Shown in pieces: positions 14,769 through 29,700 of a stretch of DNA of 64,000 nucleotides. The translations under genes were made by a program, and so were the position numbers. Numbering within the stretch: the stretch's first letter is position 1; the number at the start of each line of letters is the position of its first letter. Origin of the DNA: Oscarella lobularis (taxonomy: Eukaryota > Porifera > Homoscleromorpha > Homosclerophorida > Oscarellidae); assembly GCF_947507565.1 (NCBI RefSeq), contig NC_089184.1, forward strand, positions 1,612,001-1,676,000. The letters are read 5' to 3'. A model generated the notes under the pieces. It saw only the letters and a list, made by a program, of their open reading frames with translations. It searched no databases and had not been told where the DNA came from.

Positions 14769-17700
14769 GTAAGGCAAATAGTCTGAAGTAAGCACCGTAA
14801 TGAAACGCAAAGACGCGGAGCCCATCACGTGCTTTTTATTTCATTCCTACCGGAAGATCATTTCGCGTATATGCCTTAGCAGTTTCTTTTCTTGCAAAGG
14901 CAAACGCTCTGCATTTGGCCGGGGAGGGGGCGGGCATCTCTGCCTAGCCTGTGTGCTTTGTTCTAACAACCTTTTCACGGGCTCCACCTAATTGGCCGCA
15001 TCCTTTGCAGCACGTGCTTGCACCACAACAATTATAATACGCGCACATGTGCTTGTCCGGGCTAGACTTGGCGCTTGATATGAATAACGTAAATGTAAAC
15101 AAAAGATTTTTTTCCCATGGCAGGCCAACGCTCAAACCCAGCCGCAATTCGTCTTCGACGACAGTCCTCCAGTACGAGACACTGGACCGACTGGCAACGT
15201 GCGCTTGACGGCGAGCGTTGGACTCGACTTCATCGAACTTCCTCGCTACAGCGAACTGATCGTTCGATGCCGAGCGACGGGCGATCCAGAACCCGAAGTC
15301 TTCTGGTATCGCCTGAACAGTATGACGCGAAGGATGCGCACCAGTGAAAGCCGGAGACAGCAGCTTCCTGACGGCAGTATGTCCATCTCCAAAATGAACG
15401 TCCGCGACCAAGGCACCTATACGTGCGTGGCGCAGAATAGCGAGGGAAGGATAACGTACACGGTGGAAATTAGGCTGATTCGTAAGTCGTAGGGACGTCG
15501 CCACGTGGTATTTTAATTAATTACTTATTTTTTCTCGTTTTTTTCTTGCAGCTGCTCCGGATATCGTGACTCCGGATCCAGCCGAGCCGATTTTTCCTAT
15601 TCCGGATAATCGTCTTTACCTTGCTGGCCAGGACGTTCAAGTACTCGAAGGTCAATCGTTCTCGTTGAATTTCACGGTCGCTGAAGAGCGTGACGATATC
15701 GTGTACACGTGGGAGACGCCGACAGGGAGCGTGACTCTTGGCCAGTCTGCCGGCTCGAATGTGGAATTCGTGGCAAGCTCCCGACTTCTTGTTGTCATGG
15801 GCGCAGTACTAGACAATGAAGGACGATATCGACTGATAGCAAGAAACGAGGCTGGCAGAGATAGAATTATCTCTCAAGTCAGCGTTTTTGGTGAGAAGAT
15901 TTACGTAGGATTTATCTGCATTGTCGCCTCACACTTATCTTTCTTCCTAATGTTTAATGAAAGATATAATGGTAGCCAACCAAATCATTTTAGAGCTAGG
16001 AGCTACCTCTACAATGATTCGGTTAATTGTGCTACAGATAACTTAGGCAGTTGCTTTTAAAATTTCTCTTATACTTTTGTTTTTTTTTTTAGTTATGCCT
16101 GTTGTCAAATTGTCGGCTCGCGACGGCATTCGCGTGCGAAGAAAGCGCGTTCGTCCGACCGACGACGGTTCTCTCGTCATCGGCGCTGGCGACTCTTTCT
16201 CCATCGACGCGTCGTTCACGGGAAACCCGTCGCCGACGTTCTCGTGGCGTCGCGACGACGTTTCGCTGACGGCGAGCGGTCGACTGGCAATACGCACACG
16301 AAACCGGGCGACCAAGGCGGTGAGCCGATTGCATCTACGACGGCCTGTGGCGTCAGAAAGCGGCGTGTATAGCGCCAACGGAGAAAACGGCGCCGGCATG
16401 GCATCGTCAGACGTGAATATCACCGTTCAACGTAATAACGCTTAGAAACGACGTAATAGTGCTTTCGTAGCAAGCTAAGAGCTGGTAGGGCTCAAATCCC
16501 GAAAGAGAGAGTATAGGTCATGAGAATCGTCATGAAATCGTGGGACTAATAGAAAGAAAGAAAACCATAGTTATAGTAGGAGATAGATTCCTCAGGATAC
16601 GTTGCATAGCTAGCTAATAAGCCAAGAGATTTGCCTTGTTCCTACACGTTCCTTATGTATGTATTCATTGATTTTGTTCTTAGCTGCTGGAGCCGCTAGA
16701 ATCATCCGCAAGCCAGCCGATTCGCTTCCCACCGAGACGACACGTGGCGTCATCGGATTCATGGGCCAGAAACGAATTGTCATCCCGCGCGGTCGAGAAC
16801 TCACCATCGAGGCGGTCACCGTCGGCGATCCGCAGCCGACCGTGACTTGGTATCGCAACGGCCAGCGACTTCGAAATAACAATCGCATTACCATCTCGGA
16901 CGGCAGCGTATTGACCTTGCGACCGTTCGCCAATCGCGACGTGGGCACGTTCAGGGCAGAGGTCCAGAACAGCGTATCGAGCGACTCGGAAACGATCGAA
17001 GTCGTTCAAGCGAGTTCGTACAGAAAACCGCTCTGTTTCTTCAAAAGAATGGCGTTTATCTTTCTTTAGGACGACCGACGATTGTTCCTCGTGCCCCTAG
17101 CGACTCCGGTGCGCCCGTTCCCGATGGCGACGTTAATCTCTATGCCGGATGGGACGCGGATGTTCTTCTCGGACGCCAGATAACGATTGATGTTGAAACC
17201 GACGGTCTTCCCACTCCCACCGTCGCCTGGAAATTGCCGTCAGGGGATCGACTTAGCGCGGGCGAAAGCAGCGGACGAGCGTCCGTGCTCGCCAACAATA
17301 GTTTGGTCGTCAGAGGGCTTCGGCGTGGCGACGCCGGCACGTATACGGCAATCGCGAGCAACAACGCCGGCTTGGCGCGAGCGCGATCACGCATTCGGAC
17401 TATCAGTAAGTTCACCTGATGGGCTCTTTTTGCGACGAACGCGTTATGGGGTTTTTCTTTACAAAGGAAAAACAGAGGTGTATTCCGAGCTTTTGAATGG
17501 TGTGAAAGTGGACGGTCGCCAAGTGTTCGCATCGCGAGGAGGCCAAACGGATTTTGTGCAGATGAATGCGGGCAGTCAGTTGACGTTGGAAGGCGCAATC
17601 GCCGGTGCGACTGCGTCGTCGCTTTCGTGGCAAAAAGACGGATCTCAGATACTAACGGGCGGTCGATTCCTGATTCAATATCTCGGTAACGGCGGCAGTC

Positions 17701-20700
17701 GTCTCGTGATCAATAACGCGGCGACGTCCGACTCGGGCCTGTACTCTCTCAGCGGCGGAAACAGCGCCGGCACCGTGACAACAGCGGGCTCAATTCGAGT
17801 AGCAGGTAAAATATAACTACGAATGCTAATTATTGGGGAATTAAATTTGCTTTAGCTGCTAATGCTCCTGTTTTTACGAGACAGCCGCTTCGACCTCCGA
17901 CTATTGACGGCAATTCGGTTTCTGCCGACGTATCTCGTACGGAGATTCTCGTCTCTCCCGGACAGACGTTGCGATTGCGTGGCTCGGCGCGCGGCACTCC
18001 GACGCCGTTGTACACGTGGGAAAGAGATGGAACAGCAGTGCAAAGCAGCAATCGCATTCTGATGACAGCCGACGGAACATTGGAAATCAGAAACTTTGCT
18101 CGTCGCGAAGCTGGAACGTACACGTTGACGGCGACAAACAGTGCTGGGTCAGACAGCGAGTCAATCAACGTCATATTACCAGGTACATTAAGTTTGCATT
18201 AGACGACGATACAGTCTTGGGTAATCGTGGGTATTTAGAAAAGCCTGTTTTCGAATTGGTCGTTATTCCGCCGTCGTCACCACCTGATGTTTTCATCGCC
18301 GCCGGCGACGACGCGGAAGTCTCTCAAGGCGGCTCGCTTCGCATCATAGCAACGACTCGCGGACTTCCAGCACCCAGAGTTCGCTGGCGTTTGGCGTCGG
18401 GTCGGACGCTGCAAACGGGTCAATCGTTCAATCGATTTCAGGTTTTTGAAAACGGCACGCTTCTGATACGAAACGTTCAAGTGAGCGATCGAGGTCGATA
18501 CAGAGTCAGAGCGGCAAACGTGGCAGGACGAGCAAGACGGTCGTCGACAGTTCGAGTTGTGGGTAAGCGTCTAGAGATCGCTATTTGTCCTCATGATTGA
18601 TCGACGATCGTTTTAGCTCCTCTTCGTCGCGGACGTCCTGCGCTCGAGTCGGTCTTCTCGGGCGGCGTTCGAGTGGCGCCGTCTCGCGTGTCTTCGTCGG
18701 TGACGTTGCCCGTTGGCCAGAGTTTCTACATCGAGTCGACGTTTTACGGTTTTCCGTCGCCGCGAGTCGACTGGTTTTTCAACGGACAACCGATCGTCGA
18801 GAGTGGCGAGATTTCAATTGAAACGCTGACCGTCGGCGAGAAGACGACGAGTCGTCTGACGCTCTCGAATCCTAGTGCAGAGACGAATTTCGGATCGTAT
18901 CTCGCTCGATCCGGCGACATCGAAGACGCAGTTGAAATCGTTTTGTCCGGGGATGGAAGTCCGGTCATTAATCGTCAAGTACCGCTGGCTGACAAAATCA
19001 CGGCAAATTTGCACGAAACGACGATTGGACGATCGATTGTTTACGCCGCACCGGAAGCTACGGTTCGCGTCAGGTGTACGGCAACTGGAAAGCCAGCTGC
19101 GACGATATCGTGGCTCTTTGATGATACAACAGTATCGTCAACGGGACGACAGAAGTCTCTTCCCGACGGCATTCTCGAAGTGGAAGGCGTGACACGTGTA
19201 GAGACGTACACGTGTATGGCGGTGAATTCAAAAGGGGAAGATACGGAGATAATTACATTGCGACCAGCCGGTAAATTAATAAGGCACGCACGAGACTCTT
19301 ATTTTCACAAATGCTGTATTTTTTCAGAGGAACCGTCACTCGAAAGCAGTGGGCCGGCCGTCGTCGTCTTTCCTTTGCCGGACGAAGATCTCCAATACGA
19401 GGCTGGTCAAACGGCGTGGATCCGTCGTGGACGAACGCTGACGATTCCGATTAAATTCGACGGCAATCCAGCGCCAATTGTATATTGGTTTCTTCCCGGA
19501 GGACGAAGAATCGGCGTCGGAGAGACAGACGGTCGCGTTCGCGTTTTGGACGGCGGCGCGCTTCAGATCAGCGACGCTCAGCTGGAAGACGACGGATCGT
19601 ACCGCGTGGTTGTGAGCAACAGAGCTGGGCAAGATTTCGTCGATACGCCTGTACGAGTTGGAGGTAAGCATCTTTAAATTACCCTAGTTTCAGGACACCC
19701 AAAACCTACTCACCTATCAGAATGCACAGATGTTAAGGCAAAAGGGGGGCCCTTAAAGCGAGTCAAATATTTGAGATTGGTAACAGTTAGGAAAAGTCAA
19801 GAAAAAGGGGCCCCTGAGAGGGAGTCAAATATTTGAGAAAGGTTAGGAATTTTTAACCTATCAGTGCCTGCAACTCGTTGCGCGCGAGTCGAGCTTGCGG
19901 TTCAGGCGCATGGAACGCCACTCGCGCATAAAAAGTAGCAGCGGGAACGCCCACTTTTGACAGGCAAGTGTCTTCAACTCGTTGCGCGCGAGCGGCGCTT
20001 GCGGTTCAGGCGCATGGAACGTTACTCGTGCATAAAAAGTAGAGTTGACGGGAATGCTCATTTTTGACCTAGACTATAGCTATAGGGCTGTGATCTTACC
20101 TCTTTTGCTTTATAGCAACTATTGCTGTGAGTCAAGCACCGGAGGACGGCGTTTTCGTTGACGGCGTGCGTGTCAGAGCCGATTCCGACGGAGAATTTGT
20201 AATTCGAAGCGGCTCTGAGTTATCAATCAACGCCGGTTTTGATGGGATCTCCAACGAGGACGTGCAATGGGCTTTCGACGACGGCGACGCTTTGCTGGGA
20301 CGGGAAGATCGGGCGTCAATCAGCGTCACGCCAGACGGCAGTCGACTAACAGTGTCGTCCGTCAATGAAACTGATGCTGGAACGTTTTCCGCTTTTGCTT
20401 CGAGTGACGTCAATTCCGTCGGTGCCGGCCTTGTCATAAAAGTTGTTGGTATGTCTAGTACTACATTTCTTACCGTCTTGCAATTTTTTCTTCAGGATCT
20501 GGTTCTGCGATGATCAATCGACGGGCTGACATTCCGGTCACACGAACGCCTGATTCGGTGACGGCGAGTGTCGTCGAACCGCTGATTTACGTCGCAAGAG
20601 GACAGACACTTTCTATTCCGTTTGCGGCAGTAGGAACGGTCAGTTGGATGAAAGATGGCGAACCGTTGGCGCAGGACGAGCGCATTCAAGTCGCTTCGGA

Positions 20701-23700
20701 CGGCAGTTTGCAAATTCAAGAAGTGAGAGAAGAAGACGAAGGAACCTACGCCGTTACAGCAACGCAGAATATGGCAACGGATACGCAAGAAGTTCAGATT
20801 AGATTGGGAGGTGAGATCATCGTATGAGCTAATGCGTTTAATCCAAGTTCTACGTCGTTGTAGCCATTCCCAGAATAAAGACGGTAGCTGATCAAGATCC
20901 TGTGCGACCTTTACCGAATAGCGACTTGACATACGATGCCGGACAATTGGCGGAAATATCCGCAGGACGAACGCTGCTCATCAACGCTCCTATAGCTGGT
21001 ACCCCTCAATCCAGTGTCGAATGGTCGCTTTCGAATGGGAATACGCTTCGGCCGGGTGAAAGCAGCGGTCGTTTTAGCGTGACGGAAAACGAAGCGCTGA
21101 GAATTGTCCGCGTGCGAAGCACCGACTCCGGCGCGTATCAATTGCGTGCCGCCAACGTGATAGGAGAAGCGACGCGAACGACGACGGTCGTCGCTTACGG
21201 CGCTCCCGTTATCACGCAAAGTCTTCGCGATTCCATCGCAGTTGCTGGCGTTCCGGTCGCCGTCGACGACAGCGGCGTTGCCGTCGTCGGAGCGGGATTA
21301 ACGTTGAGTATGGAAGGCGGAGCGGGCGGCGCTCCGCAACCAGTTGGACGCTTTCTCAAGGACGGGCAACTTGTTGCGACCGGCGGTCGGTACGTTGTCG
21401 AGACGACGACATCGGGAACGCTGCGTCTTACTGTGCAAAACGTTGAAGTTGGCGATTCGGGCGCATACGCATTTATTGCCGAGAGTCCGGGCGGCGCCGA
21501 AACAACGGAGATCAGCTTGACAGTCGAACGTAAGTAGTGGGAAGAGAGGGAGATCCTTAGATTCGCCTTGTTGAAACGAGAGTCGCCAGATAACGTTTGA
21601 ATAGCAACGCTTATTCTAATGTGGTACTTTTGTTTAGCGAATGAAGGCCAACCGCTGGTGCTTTGGCGCGGAGGAGACGCCGTTACACGGGGGAACGATG
21701 TGACTGCCTACATGGGCCAACCGAGCGTCTCCGTCAATAATGGTCAAAATTTGGCGCTTCGCGTTCCGTCGAGCCGTAACGGACCGTTTAATTACGAATG
21801 GGAGCGAAACGGCCAACGAATTACGAGTGGCGGAAGATTTCAGATCAATGCTGCCGACGGCACGTTGCAGATAAACGATATACAAGACGGCGACGCTAGA
21901 AATATTACTTACACTGTGACGGTTTCCAACGCAGTAAGGTCCGTGCAACGTTCGATTGCCGTTGTCGCTCCAACTCGTCTCGCTTTTGCCGAAGCGGCCA
22001 GTGTCGCCACACAACGTCCTCTTCCGAACGTCGATTTGTCGTACCAAGTCGGGCAGACGGCCGAGATTCTGCGTGGTCGCACCTTGCAAATTTCTGCCGT
22101 CGTATACGGCACCCCAGCGCCGTCGTTGCGATGGAGATTGCCGTCGGGTCGACTGTTGTCGCCGGGAAAAAGCAGTCGTCGGGTGAGCGTTCTGAGCGAC
22201 GGCACTTTGGTCATTCGACAGGCGAATCCAAAGAACGCTGGCACGTACGTGCTGACGGCAACAAACGCACGCGAATCGATTCAAGCGAGATCAGATGTCA
22301 GAGTATTCGGTAAGATCTTCTAGAACGTTTCAAAAGGTACCTACCAAATCTTTCTGTGTAGTTCCTCCTCGTGTAAGAAATGCAATTGGGAACAATTTAG
22401 CTGTGGACGGACGTCGCGTTCGTCCGACGTCGACCGGATTCTTTCTTGCCGACGTCGGTTCAACTGTCACCATGGCAGGCAGTTTTACGGGATCGAGTCT
22501 CGCTGGAATCCGCTTCATCAAAGACGGCGTCGGAATCACGTCGGGCGGCCGTTTCTCCGTCGCCAAGGTCGGCAATAAGTACCAGTTGACGATTACGAAC
22601 GTGCGAGAGGACGACAACGGCGTCTACGCGATCGTAGCGGAAAACGAAGCAGGAACGGCGAGTTCGTTTATCGAATTCGAAGTGGTCGAGAGCGGATCGC
22701 CGCGGATTGAACGTCAACCGACGGCCGAGCCGACGGAAGACGCGCAAGGCGTACGAACCGTGATCGGTCGTCGACGAGTTTTCGTTACTCGAGGCCAACG
22801 CTTGACCATAGCAAGCTCGGCGACGGGAAATCCGACGCCGACGATCACTTGGCTACGCGACGGCAAGCCTCTTCGTACAAACATGCATTTTATTATTGGC
22901 GCCGACGGAAGCCTGACAATCACGAAAGTGGCGAATCGCGACGCTGGTATCTTTGAGATTCGGGCTGAGAATTCGGCGGAATTCGACGAAGAAACGATAG
23001 AAGTTGTTATTACGAGTGAGTTGGATGACAGCGCGAGAAAAATTTTCTGTGAGCTTATTATTTCATAGAATCGCCGAAAATTAAGAGAAGACGAAAACGA
23101 GGTCCTCGTCAACGACCAACAGGAGACGTGACGGTGACGGCGGGACAGCCGGTGGACATCAACGTCGGCCGCACATTCACCATAGAAGCCGATTCCGGCG
23201 CCGTTGGTCGTCCACGAGCGCGCCTTCGCTGGCAATTGCCTTCGGGTCGATACATGAGGAGAGGCGAGACGTTCGATCGATTTAGCGTGTCTAACGATGG
23301 TACGTTGCGAGTACGAAATGTTTTGCCTTCCGATGCCGGACGGTACACCGTATCTGCGAATGGCAAGGGCAACGGAGACAAAGTCGTCACCGCCGTTCGC
23401 GTTTTCCGTAAGTTTTTTGACCGAATCAAACCTTCTATTACCCGAATCTAATGACAACGATTTTTTTTCCAGGTCCTACTCGCATTGTTGCTCCTCTTCG
23501 TGATGGCGTGAGCGTTCGTCGTGCGTCTCCGGGATCAATGTTTGTCGCTACGTTACCGAGCTCAGACGACGTGCTCTCGGTCTCACCGGGCGAGTCGTTT
23601 CGAATGCGTTGCGAAGCGAGCGGATCGCCGGCACCGCTTGTCCAATTTCTCAAGGACGGCTCAGTGGTGAGTTCCGGTGTTGTGTCAGTCGGCGACAACG

Positions 23701-26700
23701 CTCAGCAACTAACCGTCACCGACGTAACCTCGCGTGACGCCGGTGAATACCAATGCTCGGCGACAAGCGAAGGCAACAGAGACAGCAGCTCCGTATCTGT
23801 CGTCATTGTTGGTAAGATCTTCTAATATAATGTACGCTATGTTATCAAAGAAATGCTTTTAGATGGACCTAAAGTGATAAAGAATTATGCCGTTGACCGT
23901 TCTGCTGAACGAGTAAGAGCACGTGCCGGTCGTCGTCGCGTGAGAGTGGGTCAAGGACAGCGCCTGGAACTGATCGGAACTGCGACGGGAGGAACGCCTC
24001 TTGCCGTCGATTGGTTGCGAAACGACGTCGTCATCGTCAACTCGAGTCGCGTCACCCAATGGAACGGCAGGCTGACAGTTTCCAACGTCGGCAAGACGGA
24101 CGGCGGTGCGTACGTTTTCCGCGCTTCGAACTCTGCCGGAAGCGACGAAGAGACAATCGAAGTCACCGTCGTTGGAAAGCCTGGAATTCGCCGTCCGGAT
24201 GCGGCGTTTGTAGAGAGGCCCCTTGCAGACACCGACAAAACATATTTTGCCGGACAAATGGCGGAAGTTGTTGCCGGCAGGAGCGTAACGTTGACAACTG
24301 AACTCGACGGCGACAATAGGGAAAATCTGAGAATAGTGTGGGAGTTGCCCTCCGGCGAGACGATTCGATCAGGTCAGATGCGGGGTCGCTACAGAGTCGG
24401 AAACAACGGCGGCTTAACAATCTCGAGAACTACGACCTCCGATTCGGGCACTTATAGTGTGCGCGTCAACGGAATGGGTGGCTCTGACAGTCTATCGACT
24501 CCGCTCTCAGTTGTTGGTGAGTCAGTACCTATCGCATCTGTAACGCGTTGGCTATACTGTATTCTTTCAGAACCCGCTGAAGTAACATCAGCTACCTACT
24601 CTTTGGACGGCACTGACGTCTTTCCCTCGTCTGATGGACGTCTCACCGCTTCCGTGGGATCCTCTTTGGTAGTCGAAGTTTCTATGTCAGGATTGCGAGG
24701 CAATGGCATTGCCGTTACATTCGACGGCGCGAGCGTCGATTCCGCTTTGGTTGAGCGGTCTGTGACAAACGGAGTCGACACGGCGACACTTCGTCTTTCC
24801 AATTTGGCAATGCAAAATTCGGGCAGATATACTTTTCGAGGCAACAACGCAGCCGGTTCCTCCGGACTATCATTTGATTTTACCGTGTCGGGTACGAATG
24901 ATTTTTTAACGTTTTGGCTATAGACTATATTGACGGTTTAGATGATACGCGACCGTTTGTGATGAGCAACGACAATGCAGCAATTGAAACGGATGGCACA
25001 GGTGTGACTACGTCTATTGGTCGCTCCAGAGTATTTGTGCCGAATGGAAGAAGACTGCGAGTGAGAGGCGCCGCAGGTGGTAGTCCAAACCCGACATTCG
25101 AATGGCTGAAAGACGGCGAAGTTGTCAGTACGCTCTTAACACTAACAGTGGACGATTTCAATGAAGACGACGTCGGAACGTATACTTTTGTGGCATCCAA
25201 TCGAAACGGTCAAGACAGAAAATCCATAGTGGCGCGATTAGCTGGTAAAAAAGAGCAGGAGTATTATAATCCCACAGAGTTATGAAAAATATTATTGCTG
25301 TCTTTTTTAGCGTCGCCTACACTTGATCGCAAGAATCCGGTTTCTGGAACGGACGGTCTTCCGTTTGACGGCGACGTCACGTACAGCATCGGCGAGCCAA
25401 CGGCTTCCGCCTTTGTTGGACGGACTGTTACTTTAATCGATGGCGGATTCGGACAACCCGCTCCAGTCGTCACGTGGAAAACTCCATCGGGAAAGTCGCT
25501 CCAGCCAGGTCAGCAAGACGGGAGGCTTCTAGTGACCGACGACGGCAGTCTCGTCATCGAAAGCGTTCAAACTACTGACGCTGGAAGTTACGAGGTTTCT
25601 ATGAGCAACGAAGCCGGGACCGACAGTGCAACGACAGACCTGAATGTTTTTGGTAAGTCAGCGATATTCATTTTCTGAGCCATTCACGTTTTTTTAAATT
25701 TAGCTGCTCCACAATTGACATTGTCGCCTCGTGATTCCGTCACCGTCAACGGCGAAACTCAAACTGTTCCCGAAAATGGACAAATATCAGTGCGTCGCGA
25801 CGCGACTGTTACGATGGACGGTTCCGTAGTAAAAGCAGCCCAGCTGACGTTGAACTGGCTGAAAGACGGCGAATTAATTGAGCCGGGCGGTACAGTGGCC
25901 ATTACTAGTACGACAGAAGGAATGTCGACTCGTAGCCGACTCTCGCTTACCGGCGAACTGATGCCAGGCCGATACACGTTCTCCGCTTCAACGAATGTTG
26001 GCTCTGTTTCCGACTACGTTATTCTCAACGTTCTAGGTCGGTGCATCAGTTATTGATTTCTTCCGCTAAATACTGTATCTTTTCAGATGAATCTCCTCTC
26101 ATTACTCTTGGAACGAACTTTGTTTCGACGGACGATTACGTCCAAACCGACTTGGGTCGTCCCGACGTGAACGTACGACCAGGGCAGACCTTGTATATCG
26201 ATAGCAACGTCGATGATCAAGTGACCGTATCGTGGGAAAAGGACGGGAGGGAAATTACGACGGGCGATCGTTTCACCGTTTTTTCAAATGGGACTCTCCG
26301 CATAATGAATTTCAACGAAAATGACGCAGGAAATTATGTAGGAGTAGCATCAGCGACAGACGGACGCACAGAGCGGCAACCAATCAGAGTCATCGGAGAA
26401 AGTCAGCTAAACGATGTTTGTACCTATTACCATCATTGTTTTTTTGCAGTGGCGCCTGGTATTTTACCTGGAGAACCAATGGAGCCGAAACGTCCTCTTC
26501 CGGAGGGAACTTTAGAATACACGATCGGTGACGACGTGGATATGGTCGTGGGCCAGCCGGTCGTCATCAAGACGCCGTCGACCGGTACCCCATCTCCTAG
26601 CCTCATCTGGATTTTGCCGTCAGGCAACAGTGTAAAGCCGGGCGAGACGTCGAATGGAGTAACGGCGCTTTCAGACGGATCGTTGAGAATCGACGACGTA

Positions 26701-29700
26701 CAACCGGACGATGCCGGCACATACGAAGTACAAGTTGAAAGTCCACTGGGCACTGTCGTTCGCACCTCGCGCGCAACCGCATATGGTTCGTTGAAAAAAA
26801 GTCGAATTACCGTTCTTTCATTTCATTTTACTTTAGAGTCTCCTGCTCTTTCGCCTCTTTCCGTTATACCGAACGACTACCCGGGCGCCGTTCGACGGTA
26901 CGTAGGACAAGCAGTTACGTTCCAAGCTACTGTCTCTAACCCCGACGCCGTGGAGGACATCTACTGGACGAAAGACGGCGAGCGACTTTCTCCCAACAAC
27001 AGAATCCAAATCGGCACATCGCCATCGTCGCCTCGTCTCACAATCACCAATCTTCAGCCGACCGACGCAGGAGACTACGCCGTGATCGCGACGTCGCCTG
27101 GTGGCGCGTCGTCTGCGGGGAAGACGTTGCGAATTCGTCCGAGCAATTCTCCCATCATAGATCGATCGTACGACGAAACGAATCTTCTCTATCCCATCGG
27201 TGGCACGCTCGGTCTTCGTGTCGGCGCCGGCGAAGCGGAAATTCCTGTCGGACTCGACGTGTCGCTCCAGTGCACCGCGTCCGGATCGCCGGCGCCTGAC
27301 ATCTCGTGGACGAATCCGTTCGGCGTCGTCTCGGAAGCTCCAGATGCCGGCCTCATTCGCTCTTTCGATTCGTCCAAAGCCGGAACGTACACGTGCACGG
27401 CAACGAATTCTCTTGGAACAGACACCGCGTCCATCACTTTGCGACCAGGTTTGTGTTTGTGAACCTTCACCGTAAATGTCAGAATTTATTTTTTTTCGTT
27501 CCAGCGTGGGTTTCTATGCAGCGTCCCGCTCCGGGCGATCCGCTTCGACCGGTTCCAGACACTGATCGCACGTTTTTACCGGGCAGCGTCGCGGAAATCG
27601 TCTCAGGTCGTCGTGCGACGATCGCACCCGTATTTGATCGTACATTCGACACCGCCGTGGAGTGGACGCTTCCCGGCGGGCAAAAGTTGGCTCCAGGCGA
27701 ATCCTTCGAACAAACGACGGTACTTGAAAATGGCACGTTAGTAATTCGCAACGCTCAATCGAGCGATTCGGGCGACTATGGCGTATTGGTCACATTTCAA
27801 ATTTCGCCAACAGTGAATCGAATGGATTCCGCGACGACTCCACTAAACGTTATTGGTAATTAGTTTGTAGACGATTGAAACTACACTTAGCAAAACGAGG
27901 AATGTTTTAGACGTTGTTGAAGTGGACACGCTTACGACGAGCGTAGACGACGTGGAAGTTCCACTAGCATCGGACGGAAGCTTCGGCGCTCAACCGGGTC
28001 AAACGTTCACCATTTCCTGTGACGCTACGGGGCAATCTCAACCGACGTTTACGTGGTCGAGAGACGGCGTTATTGTCACGGGGGCGGAAGATCGGTACAC
28101 GATTCGAACGCGACAGGTCGACGATACCTACTTCAGCGAACTGACGGTGTCCGGCGCCACGGCAGAAGATGCCGGGTCGTATAGCTGTGTCGCGACGAAT
28201 CAGGGCAGTTCGGACGGATCGACAGTTACCGTTGAAGTTTCAGGTATTCAAAATTCAATGTTTGGCTATTCTTGAAATTCCTAAATAATTTTTTGGATCA
28301 GTTGTATGCTTTCTAATCTGTGTTTCTTTCTTGTAGATGCTCCTCGCATTGACCGAACTTGTGGGGACTTAATGAGAGGCGGCGGAGACGTGGTGACGTC
28401 TGTTGGATGTGGAAACGTGATCCTCACTACGACTCCTTCAGAAAGCGTTGAGGTGGCGTGCTCTGCAGACGCTGCAGATGCGACGATCGCCTGGTTCCGA
28501 GAGGGCGCGGCAATAGGCAGCACTGGACGCATTCGTGTTTCAGATGGGACTCTACTGATTGGGTCCTTTGAAACAGGCGATGCCGGTCTCTATACGTGCA
28601 CCGCATCAAACAGTAACGGTGCTGACGAAGAGAGTATAGACGTCCGAGAAGCAGGTTGGTCACTTTGTTATGAATCAACCTAAAATTCAAAGTATACTAT
28701 TTAATTGCTCTTTTGTGTCCAGTTGCTCCGTCGATTATCAATCCTCAACCGAGCGAGGCAGCTCGTCCACTGACGGATACCGACCAGACGTTTACTGTTG
28801 GCAGCGACGTTACGATCGTATCGAACCGAACGTTGTCCTTACTCTGTGTCGTCCTGGGAACTCCCTTGCCGGAAGTGACGTGGCAGTCGCCATCTGGTCT
28901 CCGATTGCAGCCGGGTCAGTCCGCCGATAGCGGAAGAATAAGCGTCAGTGATGACGGCACACTCGTAATTCGTCGAGTTGCTGAAAGCGACGAAGAATCT
29001 TATTCGTGTACAGCGTCGAGTTTTGCTGGGACGACGACGAGAAATTCCGCAGTCAGTGTCAAAAGTAAGAAACAAGCGTCACAGACGCCTAAAATAAAAG
29101 ACAATTTTGATTTCCTATATAGCTGCTCCTTCATTCACTACTTTGCCCAGCGACGGCGTGAGTGTCAACGGCAATCCGATTGGACCGGTCGATCCCGGCT
29201 CGTCCGTGCCGTCTCTTATCGGAGATTCTATTTCCATTGACTGTGCCGCCACCGGTGATCCATTGCCAACAATCTCTTGGCTCGCGAACGGTTCTCCAGT
29301 CGTAACGGGCGATCGTCTCACTGTCGACTCTGCTTCGGGTCGACTGACAATTGCGAGCGTTGAAGTGGGCGACCAAGGCACTTACACTTGCGTCGCTTCA
29401 AACGACGTCGGGCAGAAGAGATCGTCGGTCGAGCTCGCCGAACCAGGTGCGAGAGATTTTAAATTTTCTGAGCAAATATTGACGTTGTTTTGTAGAGCCA
29501 AAGATAGCGCCCCAGTTCGTCGTCGATCCTGCGGCACCCGTGGAAAATCCGGCCAGCACTTGGACGCTGAGCGTCGGACAGAATGTTGACGTAGAAGCAG
29601 GTGATCGAGTCGTCGTGAACTGTAAGGCGAACGGCAGACCAAGTCCGACTGTCACTTGGTACCGTTCTCGAAACGGAATGCGAACGGCTTTAACGGAGCA

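Noticed and set aside
17316-17350. RGD tripeptide (possible integrin-binding site) in an Ig domain, also in the copy at about 31370
   Set aside because: It lies in the RGDAGTYT turn, where DxGxY is structural in every Ig domain; the preceding Arg-Gly is chance.
21634-22284. Long minus-strand open frame (216 codons), repeated at 36088-36738
   Set aside because: Antisense to a well-supported Ig exon; openness follows from the codon bias of the + strand, and no domain is present.
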